The translations under genes were made by a program, and so were the position numbers. Source: Isoptericola sp. (lineage in GTDB: Bacteria; Actinomycetota; Actinomycetes; Actinomycetales; Cellulomonadaceae). From it: DNA of 39,910 bases. Below the pieces are notes generated by a model, which made no database searches, was not told the DNA's origin, and saw only the letters and a list, made by a program, of their open reading frames with translations. Shown here one piece after another: positions 8,474-15,256 of the stretch; the stretch's first letter is position 1, and each line of letters starts with the position of its first letter. The DNA lies in contig JAPSLQ010000010.1 in the NCBI GenBank assembly GCA_031180595.1, positions 1 to 39,910 of the forward strand, read 5' to 3'.

Positions 8474-8776
8474 TCACGTGCGCGAGGCGCTGTCCAGCTC
8501 GTCGTCGTCGACGTCGTCGAGCGCGGTGTCGAGGTCGTCGAGGTCGTCGTCCTCGTCGTCCTCGTCGTCGTCGTCCCCGTCGTCGAGCAGGAACGGCGTC
8601 ACCTCGGAGTACACCTGCGCCAGGGCGTCCTCGTACACCTCGAAGGCGTCGGCGAGCACCTCGTAGGCGTCGTCGACCGCGGGGTCGTCGTCACCCCGGC
8701 GGGTCGACACCGCGTGGTAGTGAGCCTCGAGGGCGGCGACGAAGCGGTCCAGCGCGGCACGCGGATCAGCGGTCAT
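8474..8776 (-). CDS. Small conserved actinobacterial protein with a poly-acidic tail
   Basis: A 100-residue protein of unknown function. Residues 1-65 look helical (ALDRFVAALEAHYHAVST, then AYEVLADAFEVYEDALAQVYSEV). From about residue 66 the chain turns into a run of Asp and Glu (DDGDDDDEDDEDDDLDDLD), encoded by GAC/GAG codons that make a visibly repetitive stretch at about 8500-8585. No catalytic motif or membrane segment is seen. The ATG at 8776 lies 6 bases after TACCGT, so it is probably leaderless. It is divergent from the DUF5703 gene, with 76 bases between them. Such tails occur in proteins that bind basic partners, but that is only a guess here. Confidence 0.7.
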   Translation of the reverse strand: MTADPRAALDRFVAALEAHYHAVSTRRGDDDPAVDDAYEVLADAFEVYEDALAQVYSEVTPFLLDDGDDDDEDDEDDDLDDLDTALDDVDDDELDSASRT

Positions 8777-8782
8777 GCTCTG

Positions 8783-8788
8783 ACGGTA
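8783..8788 (-). promoter_or_regulatory. -10 box of a probably leaderless promoter for the acidic protein
   Basis: TACCGT on the minus strand, 6 bases before the ATG at 8776, with no ribosome-binding site. It supports the start chosen for the 100-residue protein over longer readings. Confidence 0.45.
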
Positions 8789-8852
8789 GCGCCACCAGGG
8801 GCACAATGGGCAGACGAAAAGGCACGAGCCGACCACCTCGGGAGGGCGACGG

Positions 8853-9092
8853 ATGGCAGCGAGCTCCTCGGCGGGCACCCGTACCGCGACGTCCGCGTGG
8901 CGCAACCACGGCCAGTACGAGTACCGCGTGCTGACCATCGACCGGCACACCAGCGTCCCCGACGCACGACGCATGCTCACCGAGCAGGCCGAGTACGGCC
9001 GGTGGGAGCTCGCACGCACGCGGCTGTACATGGGCGGCGAGCGGAAGGTCTGGCTGCGCCGCAAGATCATCAAGGTCACGCCGACGCTCTGA
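8853..9092 (+). CDS. DUF5703-family small protein
   Basis: A 79-residue protein matching my recollection of the actinobacterial DUF5703 family: the core runs from YEYRVLTIDRHTSVPDARRMLTEQAEYGRWELARTR to VWLRRKIIKV. It is basic at the C-terminus, has no membrane segment or signal peptide, and its function is unknown. It lies 10 bases upstream of the fructosamine-kinase-like gene on the same strand and may share its transcript. CACAAT at about 8801 is a possible -10 box, which would give a leader of some 40 bases containing GGGAGGG upstream of the start. Confidence 0.8.
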   Translation: MAASSSAGTRTATSAWRNHGQYEYRVLTIDRHTSVPDARRMLTEQAEYGRWELARTRLYMGGERKVWLRRKIIKVTPTL

Positions 9093-9102
9093 GGGCGCCG
9101 GC

Positions 9103-9870
9103 GTGACCGACGTGTTCCGCAAGACGCGCGCCGGCGCTCCGGACGGCTTCTTCGCGACCGAGGCCGCCGGCCTGCGCTGGCTCGACGTCCCGGAAGGTCC
9201 GCGCGTCGTGCGGGTGCTCGACGTCGGCGCCGAGCACCTCGATCTCGAGCGTCTCCGGCCGACGGGTGCGACGCCGTCGACGGCGCGCGCGTTCGGGCGC
9301 GACCTCGCGACGCTGCACGCCGCCGGCGCCCCCGCGTTCGGCGCCCTGCCGCCCGGCGCGGGCGCGGGGTTCTTCGGCCCGCTCGACGACCCGCTGCCCA
9401 TGGTCGCCGGGGCGTGGGACGACTGGCCGACGTTCTACGCCGATGCGCGCCTGCGGCCCGTCGTCCGGCAGGGGCGCGAGCGCGGCGTCCTCACGGCCGA
9501 CGACGAGGCGGCGGTCGAGTCGGTGTGCGCCCGGCTCCCCGACCTCGCCGGCCCGTCGTCCGACGAGCCGGCCGCCCGGCTGCACGGTGACCTCTGGTCC
9601 GGCAACGTCCTGTGGTGCCCGGAGGCGGTGCTGATCGATCCCGCCGCGCACGGAGGCCACCGGGAGACGGACCTGGCGATGCTGGCGCTGTTCGGCGCGC
9701 CGCACCTGGAGGAGATCCTGGCCGGGTACGCCGCGGTGCGCCCGCTCGCGACCGGCTGGCAGGAGCGCGTCCGCCTGCACCAGCTCTACCCGCTGGCCGT
9801 GCACGCCGTGCTCTTCGGCGGCGGCTACGTCGACCGGACCCGGAACCTGCTCGCCGAGCTGGCCGGCTGA
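9103..9870 (+). CDS. Fructosamine kinase family protein
   Basis: A 255-residue member of the fructosamine/ketosamine kinase group within the aminoglycoside-phosphotransferase fold. Known members phosphorylate sugar adducts on amines and so start deglycation of proteins. LHGDLWSGNVLW near residue 161 is the family's catalytic loop, and LIDPAAHGGHRETDLAML follows with the metal-binding aspartate. The N-terminal lobe has the TEAAGLRWLD motif. It is somewhat shorter than the usual 280-300 residues, with a reduced N-terminal lobe. The GTG at 9103 gives VTDVFRKTRAG, which fits the family start. It converges on the next gene with a 3-base gap. Confidence 0.85.
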   Translation: MTDVFRKTRAGAPDGFFATEAAGLRWLDVPEGPRVVRVLDVGAEHLDLERLRPTGATPSTARAFGRDLATLHAAGAPAFGALPPGAGAGFFGPLDDPLPMVAGAWDDWPTFYADARLRPVVRQGRERGVLTADDEAAVESVCARLPDLAGPSSDEPAARLHGDLWSGNVLWCPEAVLIDPAAHGGHRETDLAMLALFGAPHLEEILAGYAAVRPLATGWQERVRLHQLYPLAVHAVLFGGGYVDRTRNLLAELAG

Positions 9871-9873
9871 GCG

Positions 9874-10452
9874 CTACCGCCGCCGGGCCCTCCGGGCCAG
9901 ACGGCGCGCGACCACGACGGCCGCGAGCCCGCCGAGGACCCACGGTCCGGCGACGATCACCGGGTCCATCGGCTGGTGCACGACGTCCGCGCGCCCCGCG
10001 CCCGCGCGCGACGACCAGCCGTGGTGCGAGACCTCGCTCCGCACGCCGGTCTCGGCCACCGGGTCGTCCGGCCGGCCGCGCACCGCGGCGAGCACCCTGC
10101 TCTCGACGACGTCGATCCGGTCACCCGCCATGAGCAGCAGCCAGTGCGCGGCCCGCGCCTCGCTGAACCGCCGGTACGCGTACCGGCGGACCACGCCCGA
10201 GACGCCGCGCAGCGGCAGGGTGGTCCCGAAGACCGGTGGCAGGGTCCCGTGCTCGATCGAGCGCTCCCGAGGACGTTCCTCGGGCTGGCGCTCCGGGAAC
10301 TCCCAGTGGGCGCCGGTGGCCCCGGGGTCGAAGCGCTCGCGCGGCACCGCCGGCCGGTCGGCGGGGTCGAGGTCGACGCCCCACCCGGGGATGCGGACGC
10401 GCAGCTGCTCCGGGGTCTCGGGCAGCGGCGGCTTGTCGGACGTGTAGGGCAT
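9874..10452 (-). CDS. Hypothetical protein with one C-terminal membrane anchor, downstream of a zinc dehydrogenase
   Basis: A 192-residue protein I do not recognise as a named family. It opens with a Pro-rich, Arg-rich soluble stretch (PETPEQLRVRIPGWGVDLDPADRP). The middle contains GVVRRYAYRRFSEARAAHWLLLMAGDRIDVVESR, and it ends in a single hydrophobic segment, PVIVAGPWVLGGLAAVVVA, followed by an Arg-rich tail. That tail predicts a C-terminal anchor with the bulk of the protein in the cytoplasm. A clear AGGAGGG site precedes the ATG. It begins 13 bases after the stop of the alcohol dehydrogenase gene, so the two are likely co-transcribed. A role as partner or membrane tether of the dehydrogenase is inference. 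Confidence 0.75.
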   Translation of the reverse strand: MPYTSDKPPLPETPEQLRVRIPGWGVDLDPADRPAVPRERFDPGATGAHWEFPERQPEERPRERSIEHGTLPPVFGTTLPLRGVSGVVRRYAYRRFSEARAAHWLLLMAGDRIDVVESRVLAAVRGRPDDPVAETGVRSEVSHHGWSSRAGAGRADVVHQPMDPVIVAGPWVLGGLAAVVVARRLARRARRR

Positions 10453-10465
10453 GGTCCCCCTCCTG

Positions 10466-11614
10466 TCAGGCCGGACCGGGCACGACGAGCGGCTTGATGC
10501 ACCCGTCGAGCTTGGCGGAGAAGACGTGGTAGGCCTCGGCGATGTCCTCCAGCGGGAACCGGTGCGTCACGATGTCGCGCGGCCTGAGGTACCCGTTGCG
10601 GACGTGCTCGAAGAGCCGGGGCCACTGCCGCTTGACGTGGCACTGGTTCATCCGGAGCGTCAGGCCCTTGTTGACCGCGTCGCCGAACTTCACGGCGCTG
10701 AAGATCGGACCGTACGCGCCCACCACGGAGACCGTCCCTCCCTTGCGCACCGAGTCGATCGCCCAGTTCAGGGCCACCGGCGAGCCGCCCTGGAGCTTGA
10801 GCTTGGCGGCCGTGACGTGCTGCAGGAGGCTGCCGTCCGCCTCGGCCCCGACGGCGTCGATGGCGACGTCGGCCCCGAGGTGGTCGGTGACCCGCTTGAG
10901 CAGGACCACGACGTCGCGGTGCTCGGCGAAGTTGTACGTCTCGGCGTGGGCGAGCTCGCGCGCCTTGGCCAGGCGGTACTCGAGGTGGTCGACGACGATC
11001 ACGCGGCCGGCGCCCATGAGCCACGCCGACTGCGCCGCGGCGAGACCGACCGGCCCCGCTCCGAAGACCACCACGACGTCGCCCTCGACGATGTCGCCCA
11101 GCTGCGCCCCGAAGTACCCCGTCGCGACGGCGTCGGTGAGCAGGACCGCGTCCTCGGCGTCCATCCAGTCGGGGATCGGTGCGGGCCCGACGTCGGCGAA
11201 CGGCACGCGCACGAGCTCGGCCTGACCGCCGTCGTAGCCGCCGCAGGTGTGCGAGTAGCCGTAGATCCCGCCGACGGCGGTCGCGTTCGGGTTGACGTTG
11301 TGGCAGTTGGCGTACAGCCCCCGCGCGCAGTAGTAGCAGGAGCCGCAGTACACGTTGAACGGCACCATGACCCGGTCGCCGACCTGCACCCGCTCCACCG
11401 AGGGACCGACCTGCTCGACGACCCCGATGAACTCGTGGCCGAACGTCGTCCCGACCCGGGTGTCCGGCATGAGGCCGTGGTAGAGGTGCAGGTCCGACCC
11501 GCAGATCGCGGCGAGCTCGACGCGGACGATCGCGTCGTTCGGGTGCTCGATCCGCGGGGGCGGCTTCTCCTCGACGCGGACCCGGTAGGGCCCGCGGTAC
11601 ACCATCGCTCGCAT
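10466..11614 (-). CDS. Zinc-dependent alcohol dehydrogenase, formaldehyde-dehydrogenase-like
   Basis: A 382-residue medium-chain dehydrogenase that probably oxidises an alcohol or aldehyde adduct with NAD+. CGSDLHLYHG supplies the catalytic zinc cysteine, GHEFIGVVEQVG the zinc histidine and glutamate, and CGSCYYCARGLYANC the four cysteines of the structural zinc. GAGPVGLAAAQ is the Rossmann motif. The layout and the YGYSHTCGGYDGGQAELVRVP segment fit the formaldehyde-dehydrogenase-like branch. The host makes mycothiol (mshC is in this window), but I cannot show that this is the mycothiol-dependent enzyme. The ATG at 11614 follows AGGGGACC; an upstream extension in frame is rejected for lack of conservation signals. 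Confidence 0.9.
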   Translation of the reverse strand: MRAMVYRGPYRVRVEEKPPPRIEHPNDAIVRVELAAICGSDLHLYHGLMPDTRVGTTFGHEFIGVVEQVGPSVERVQVGDRVMVPFNVYCGSCYYCARGLYANCHNVNPNATAVGGIYGYSHTCGGYDGGQAELVRVPFADVGPAPIPDWMDAEDAVLLTDAVATGYFGAQLGDIVEGDVVVVFGAGPVGLAAAQSAWLMGAGRVIVVDHLEYRLAKARELAHAETYNFAEHRDVVVLLKRVTDHLGADVAIDAVGAEADGSLLQHVTAAKLKLQGGSPVALNWAIDSVRKGGTVSVVGAYGPIFSAVKFGDAVNKGLTLRMNQCHVKRQWPRLFEHVRNGYLRPRDIVTHRFPLEDIAEAYHVFSAKLDGCIKPLVVPGPA

Positions 11615-11698
11615 GGGTGGTCCCCTCGACGTGCCGGCCGCAGGAGCGGCCAGCGTGACACCGCCACGCGTGCCACGCACGCCCGGGGCCGCCGGCCG

Positions 11699-13342
11699 TC
11701 AGGAGCCGCCGTCGGGGTCCAGCAGGCCGTGCTCCTCGACGGCCTCGAGGCTGAGCGTGCGGTAGCCCTGGGACTCGAACAGGACGGTGACACGGTCGTC
11801 CGCCTCGTACCCCATGACGGTGCCGGCGCCGAACTCCCGGTGCCGCACGCGGGACCCGACGTCGAAGGGCCGGTCCTCGCCGTCGACCTGGTGCTGCTCG
11901 GCGGTGCCCTGCCGGCACGTGTCGCACCGGCCGCACGGCTCGTCCAGCTCCTCGCCGAGGTAGGCGAGCAGGTACTGGCGGCGGCACTGCGACGTCTCGG
12001 CGTACCCGCGCATCATCTCCAGGCGCGAGGTGTCCATCCGGCGACGCTCCTCGGCCAGGCGTACCGCCTCGTCGGCGACCTTCGCCGGTGACACGTCGCC
12101 CGCGAGCGCCCGGGCGTCCTGGACGAGCGCCCGCAGCCGGGCGAGCCGGCGCGGCAGCGCCGGGGGCCCGCCGGGCGGCTCCTTGCGCAGCGTGCGGGCG
12201 ACCTCGAGGACGTCGTCGCGGTCGGGCACGCGCGCCGTCTGGAAGCGCCGCAGGCCGAGGTCCTCCGGCCGGAAGAACAGCACGCCGCGGGCCTCGTCGC
12301 CGTCGCGGCCCGCGCGTCCGACCTCCTGGTAGTAGGTGTCGGGGGCGTCGGGGACGTCGGCGTGGAGCACGAACCGCACGTCGGGCTTGTCGATGCCCAT
12401 GCCGAACGCCGACGTCGCGACGACGACGTCGACCTCGCCGTCGGTGAACCGTCGCTGCGCCTCGTCCCGCTCGGCGCGCCGCATCCCCCCGTGGTAGGCG
12501 GTGGTGCGCAGCCCGCGTCCGGCGAGCGCGTCGGCGAGCTCGGTCGTGCGCCGGCGCGTCGCCACGTACACGATGCCGTTCCCCCGGCCCCGGGCCCGCT
12601 CGGCCTCGGCGGCCGCGCGGTCGACGACGGCGCGCAGCTTGTCGTCCTCCGTGACCGCCCGCTCGACCTCCAGGGAGATGTTCGAGCGCGAGAAGCCGCG
12701 GACGATGGTGACGGCGTCGCGCAGGTGCAGGCGCCGGACGACGTCGTCGCGCACCGGGGGCGAGGCGGTCGCGGTGAGCGCGAGCACGCGGGGCCGGGGC
12801 TCGAGCGTGTCGACCCGCTCCCCCACGCGCAGGTACTCGGGCCGGAAGTCGTGGCCCCACACCGACACGCAGTGCGCCTCGTCGACCGCGACGAGGCTCG
12901 GGCGGGCGGCGCGCAGCGCGTCGAGCACCTCGTCGTTGGCGAGCTGCTCCGGCGCCAGGAACAGGAACTCGACCTCGCCGGCCGCCGCCGCGGCGAGGGC
13001 CGCGCGCCGCTCCGCCTCCGGCACGGCCGAGCTCACGGCGCGCGCGGCGACGTCGTCGTCGCCCAGCTCGAGCAGCGAGCGCACCTGGTCCTGCTGGAGG
13101 GCGATGAGCGGCGAGACGACGACCGTCGGCCCGTCGAGCTCGAGACCGGGCAGCTGGTAGACGGCGGACTTGCCGGCCCCGGTCGGCAGGACGAGGAGGA
13201 CGTCTCGGCCGGCCAGCAGCGCGGCGATCGCCTCCTCCTGCCCCGGCCGCAGCGCCTCCCAGCCGAAGACCTCGCGCGCCGTGACGCGTACGTCCCCGAG
13301 CGTCGTGCTCGGTGCTGCGGCGGGTTCCGCGCTGCTCGCCAT
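11699..13342 (-). CDS. recQ: RecQ-family ATP-dependent DNA helicase with Tudor-like C-terminus
   Basis: A 547-residue superfamily 2 helicase of the RecQ type, which unwinds DNA 3' to 5' in recombination and repair. Walker A PTGAGKS is at residues 53-59 and the DEAH box near 153 (AVDEAHCVSVWGHDFRPEY). The conserved YHGGMRRAERDE, FGMGIDKPDVRFV and QEVGRAGRDG segments complete the core. The zinc-binding CRRQYLLAYLGEELDEPCGRCDTC follows at about 450-473. Unlike E. coli RecQ there is no HRDC domain; instead residues about 490-530 read VRHREFGAGTVMGYEADDRVTVLFES, similar to the C-terminal Tudor-like module of UvrD/PcrA helicases. The ATG at 13342 has a GAGGAGG site. Upstream in-frame sequence is rejected. 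Confidence 0.93.
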   Translation of the reverse strand: MASSAEPAAAPSTTLGDVRVTAREVFGWEALRPGQEEAIAALLAGRDVLLVLPTGAGKSAVYQLPGLELDGPTVVVSPLIALQQDQVRSLLELGDDDVAARAVSSAVPEAERRAALAAAAAGEVEFLFLAPEQLANDEVLDALRAARPSLVAVDEAHCVSVWGHDFRPEYLRVGERVDTLEPRPRVLALTATASPPVRDDVVRRLHLRDAVTIVRGFSRSNISLEVERAVTEDDKLRAVVDRAAAEAERARGRGNGIVYVATRRRTTELADALAGRGLRTTAYHGGMRRAERDEAQRRFTDGEVDVVVATSAFGMGIDKPDVRFVLHADVPDAPDTYYQEVGRAGRDGDEARGVLFFRPEDLGLRRFQTARVPDRDDVLEVARTLRKEPPGGPPALPRRLARLRALVQDARALAGDVSPAKVADEAVRLAEERRRMDTSRLEMMRGYAETSQCRRQYLLAYLGEELDEPCGRCDTCRQGTAEQHQVDGEDRPFDVGSRVRHREFGAGTVMGYEADDRVTVLFESQGYRTLSLEAVEEHGLLDPDGGS

Positions 13343-13354
13343 GGCGCCTCCTCG

Positions 13355-13369
13355 GGGTCGGACCGACCC
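13355..13369. promoter_or_regulatory. Short perfect inverted repeat upstream of recQ
   Basis: GGGTCGGACCGACCC is a 7-base perfect inverted repeat around one central base, just before the recQ ribosome-binding site and 13 bases from its start codon. It could be an operator or an mRNA hairpin near the start. In DNA this GC-rich chance is not excluded. Confidence 0.3.
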
Positions 13370-13407
13370 ATCATGGGCGGCCCCCGGCCGCCTCGCGCGA
13401 CGGCGCC

Positions 13408-14058
13408 TCAGCCGCGCGGCGCCCAGCGGGCGGCGAGCTCGTCGTCGGTCGGGGGGCTGCCCGGCAGCGGTCGCCCGCCGGCGTTCCGCCACGCCTCCAG
13501 GTGCAGGGTGAGATAGCGGCGGCGCAGCTCGGCCGTGCGCTCCGCGTCGGGGACGCGCACGGCGGTGACCTGCTCGAGCAGCATCGTGAGGTCCCCCTGC
13601 GTGAGGTCGTCGCGCACGGCGCCCGTCGCCCGTGCGGCCGTGAGGATCTGCTCCTGGAGCCGGCGCGCCTCCTCCGCGAGCCGGCCCAGCTCGGCCGTGG
13701 GCGTGAACGTCCCCGCCAGGCTCACCGTCAGGGAGTGGACGTCGGAGTCCACGACCCCGCGCACGAGCGCCTCGAACGCCTCGCCCGGGTCCTGTCGTCC
13801 GAGCGCGTCGCGCGCGATCGCCACGAAGGTCCGCAGGCCGTCGCGGCACAGCGTCTGGAGCAGCTCCTCCTTGCCGGCGTACCGCCGGTACACCGCGCCC
13901 ACCCCGACGCCCGCCTCGCGGGCCACCGCGTGGACCGATGCCGCAGGGTCGCGCACGAACACCGTGCGGGCGGCGGCGAGGATCTTGGGGTCGTTGCGCG
14001 CCGCCTCCGCCTGGCGGCCGGCGAGAGGACGTGCGTGGGCGTCGCTGGTCTCCGTCAT
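13408..14058 (-). CDS. TetR-family transcriptional regulator
   Basis: A 216-residue regulator. The N-terminal helix-turn-helix covers about residues 22-67, including KILAAARTVFVRD, VHAVAREAGVGVGAVYRRYAGKEELLQTL and the usual Y-x-x-F/Y-x-x-K-E-L signature. The C-terminal ligand domain is all-helical and variable, as expected. It is divergent from the epoxide hydrolase gene; the 88-base gap contains two copies of a 16-base palindrome that is the probable binding site. Because its own -35 region overlaps the first palindrome, self-repression is likely. The ligand is unknown, perhaps a substrate or product of the hydrolase. The ATG at 14058 sits 6 bases after TAGGCT. Confidence 0.93.
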   Translation of the reverse strand: MTETSDAHARPLAGRQAEAARNDPKILAAARTVFVRDPAASVHAVAREAGVGVGAVYRRYAGKEELLQTLCRDGLRTFVAIARDALGRQDPGEAFEALVRGVVDSDVHSLTVSLAGTFTPTAELGRLAEEARRLQEQILTAARATGAVRDDLTQGDLTMLLEQVTAVRVPDAERTAELRRRYLTLHLEAWRNAGGRPLPGSPPTDDELAARWAPRG

Positions 14059-14064
14059 GCTCGC

Positions 14065-14070
14065 AGCCTA
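14065..14070 (-). promoter_or_regulatory. -10 box of a probably leaderless promoter for the tetR gene
   Basis: TAGGCT on the minus strand, 6 bases before the ATG at 14058. With a 17-base spacer the -35 would fall at 14088-14093, in the middle of the first operator palindrome, fitting autoregulation. Confidence 0.5.
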
Positions 14071-14074
14071 CCTC

Positions 14075-14103
14075 TTGATCGGAACGGAACGTTCCGTTAT
14101 CCT
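14075..14103 (+). promoter_or_regulatory. Promoter of the epoxide hydrolase gene
   Basis: TTGATC (14075-14080), a 17-base spacer and TATCCT (14098-14103) form a good vegetative promoter. The first operator palindrome fills the spacer and the second covers the expected start of transcription near 14110, so a bound repressor would block RNA polymerase. A leader of about 37 bases carries GAGGAG before the ATG. Confidence 0.65.
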
Positions 14104-14127
14104 GAAACGGAACGTTCCGTTCCGATC
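14077..14127. promoter_or_regulatory. Double nested palindromic operator between tetR and epoxide hydrolase
   Basis: The 16-base perfect palindrome AACGGAACGTTCCGTT occurs twice, at 14083-14098 and 14106-14121, with centres 23 bases apart. The copies also form the arms of a larger perfect inverted repeat: 22 bases on each side of a 7-base centre (ATCCTGA). The spacing is about two helical turns, which suits two regulator dimers on nearly the same face of the DNA. The assignment to the adjacent TetR protein is inference from position. Confidence 0.8.
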
Positions 14128-14146
14128 ACCGTCCCGAGGAGCCGAG

Positions 14147-15253
14147 ATGTCCGCCACCACCGGTCTGGCCGCCGCCGCCGATCTCGAAACCGTCCGCCCC
14201 ACCACCATCCAGGTCCCCGAGGCCGACCTCACCGACCTGCGCGACCGCCTGACCCGCACCCGGTTCGCCGACCCCGCCCCGGACGGCCACGGCGTCGCCG
14301 TCGACGAGGTCCGCGGCTGGCTCGAGCACTGGCAGCACCGGTTCGACTGGCGCGCCCTGGAGGCCCGGCTCAACGCGATCCCCCAGTTCGAGACGCACGT
14401 CGACGGGCAGAAGGTGCACTTCTTCCACGTGCGGTCCGGCCGCCCCGACGCCGTGGGGCTGATCCTCACCCACGGCTGGCCCGGCACGATCCTCGAGCAC
14501 GTCGAGGCGATCGAGCCGCTCGTCGCGGCCGGGTACGACGTCGTCCTCCCGTCCGTCCCGGGCTTCGGCTTCTCGGGTCCGACGGACGACGGCGGCTGGG
14601 GCACGCAGCGGGTGGCCCGGGCCTGGGTCACCCTCATGCGCCGGCTCGGCTACGAGCGCTACGGGGCCGTCGGGAACGACGGTGGGTCGATGATCTCGCC
14701 CGAGGTCGGGCGGCTGGACCCCGAGCGCGTCGTCGGCGTCCACGTGACCCAGCTCTTCTCGTTCCCCTCGGGCGACCCTGCCGAGATGGAAGGGCTGACC
14801 GAGGACGAGCAGGCCGCGCTGGCGCACCTGACGTGGTTCTGGGAGAACATGGGCGCCTTCAACACCCTGCACGTCCAGGCCCCCCAGACGCTCGCGCACG
14901 CCCTGGCCGACTCCCCCGCCGGCCTGCTCGGCTGGAACGGCCAGCTGATGCGCGGGCTCGACCCCGACTTCGTCGTCGGCAACGTCGCCATCTCGTGGCT
15001 GACCCGCACGGGCGGGTCCTCGATCCGCTTCTACCGGGCGAGCGCCGCGGAACCGGCCCCGGTCGGCCCGACGACGGTGCCCACCGCCCTGTGCGAGTCG
15101 ACCCACGACTTCCGCTCGATCCGCCGCTTCGCCGAGCGCGACCACGCGAACATCGTGCGGTGGCGCACCTACGACACGCCCGGCCACTACGCCTCGGTGC
15201 AGGCGCCCGACGTGTGGCTGCGCGACGTGACGGAGTTCTTCGGCTCGCTGTGA
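14147..15253 (+). CDS. Epoxide hydrolase-family alpha/beta hydrolase
   Basis: A 368-residue cytoplasmic hydrolase. It has the epoxide hydrolase N-terminal domain (from about residue 20: TTIQVPEADLTDLRDRLTRTRF, with WRALEARLNAIPQFET). The alpha/beta-hydrolase core follows: HGWPGT forms the oxyanion hole, and GNDGGSM, where GGDWG is usual, carries the nucleophilic aspartate. HYASVQAPDVW near the C-terminus supplies the catalytic histidine. It probably opens an epoxide to a diol; the natural substrate is unknown and detoxification is possible. The ATG at 14147 follows GAGGAG. It is controlled by the divergent TetR gene through the double operator and converges on the M20 peptidase gene with a 3-base gap. 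Confidence 0.9.
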   Translation: MSATTGLAAAADLETVRPTTIQVPEADLTDLRDRLTRTRFADPAPDGHGVAVDEVRGWLEHWQHRFDWRALEARLNAIPQFETHVDGQKVHFFHVRSGRPDAVGLILTHGWPGTILEHVEAIEPLVAAGYDVVLPSVPGFGFSGPTDDGGWGTQRVARAWVTLMRRLGYERYGAVGNDGGSMISPEVGRLDPERVVGVHVTQLFSFPSGDPAEMEGLTEDEQAALAHLTWFWENMGAFNTLHVQAPQTLAHALADSPAGLLGWNGQLMRGLDPDFVVGNVAISWLTRTGGSSIRFYRASAAEPAPVGPTTVPTALCESTHDFRSIRRFAERDHANIVRWRTYDTPGHYASVQAPDVWLRDVTEFFGSL

Positions 15254-15256
15254 CCG

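Noticed and set aside
8500-8590. Apparent short tandem repeat of GTC/CTC units
   Set aside because: Explained by the Asp/Glu run of the small protein on the minus strand; no exact longer unit.
11636-11651. Inverted repeat GGCCGC-AGGA-GCGGCC between the zinc dehydrogenase and recQ
   Set aside because: Only 6 bases of stem, no T-run, and such repeats are common by chance in this base composition; not strong enough to call a terminator or operator.
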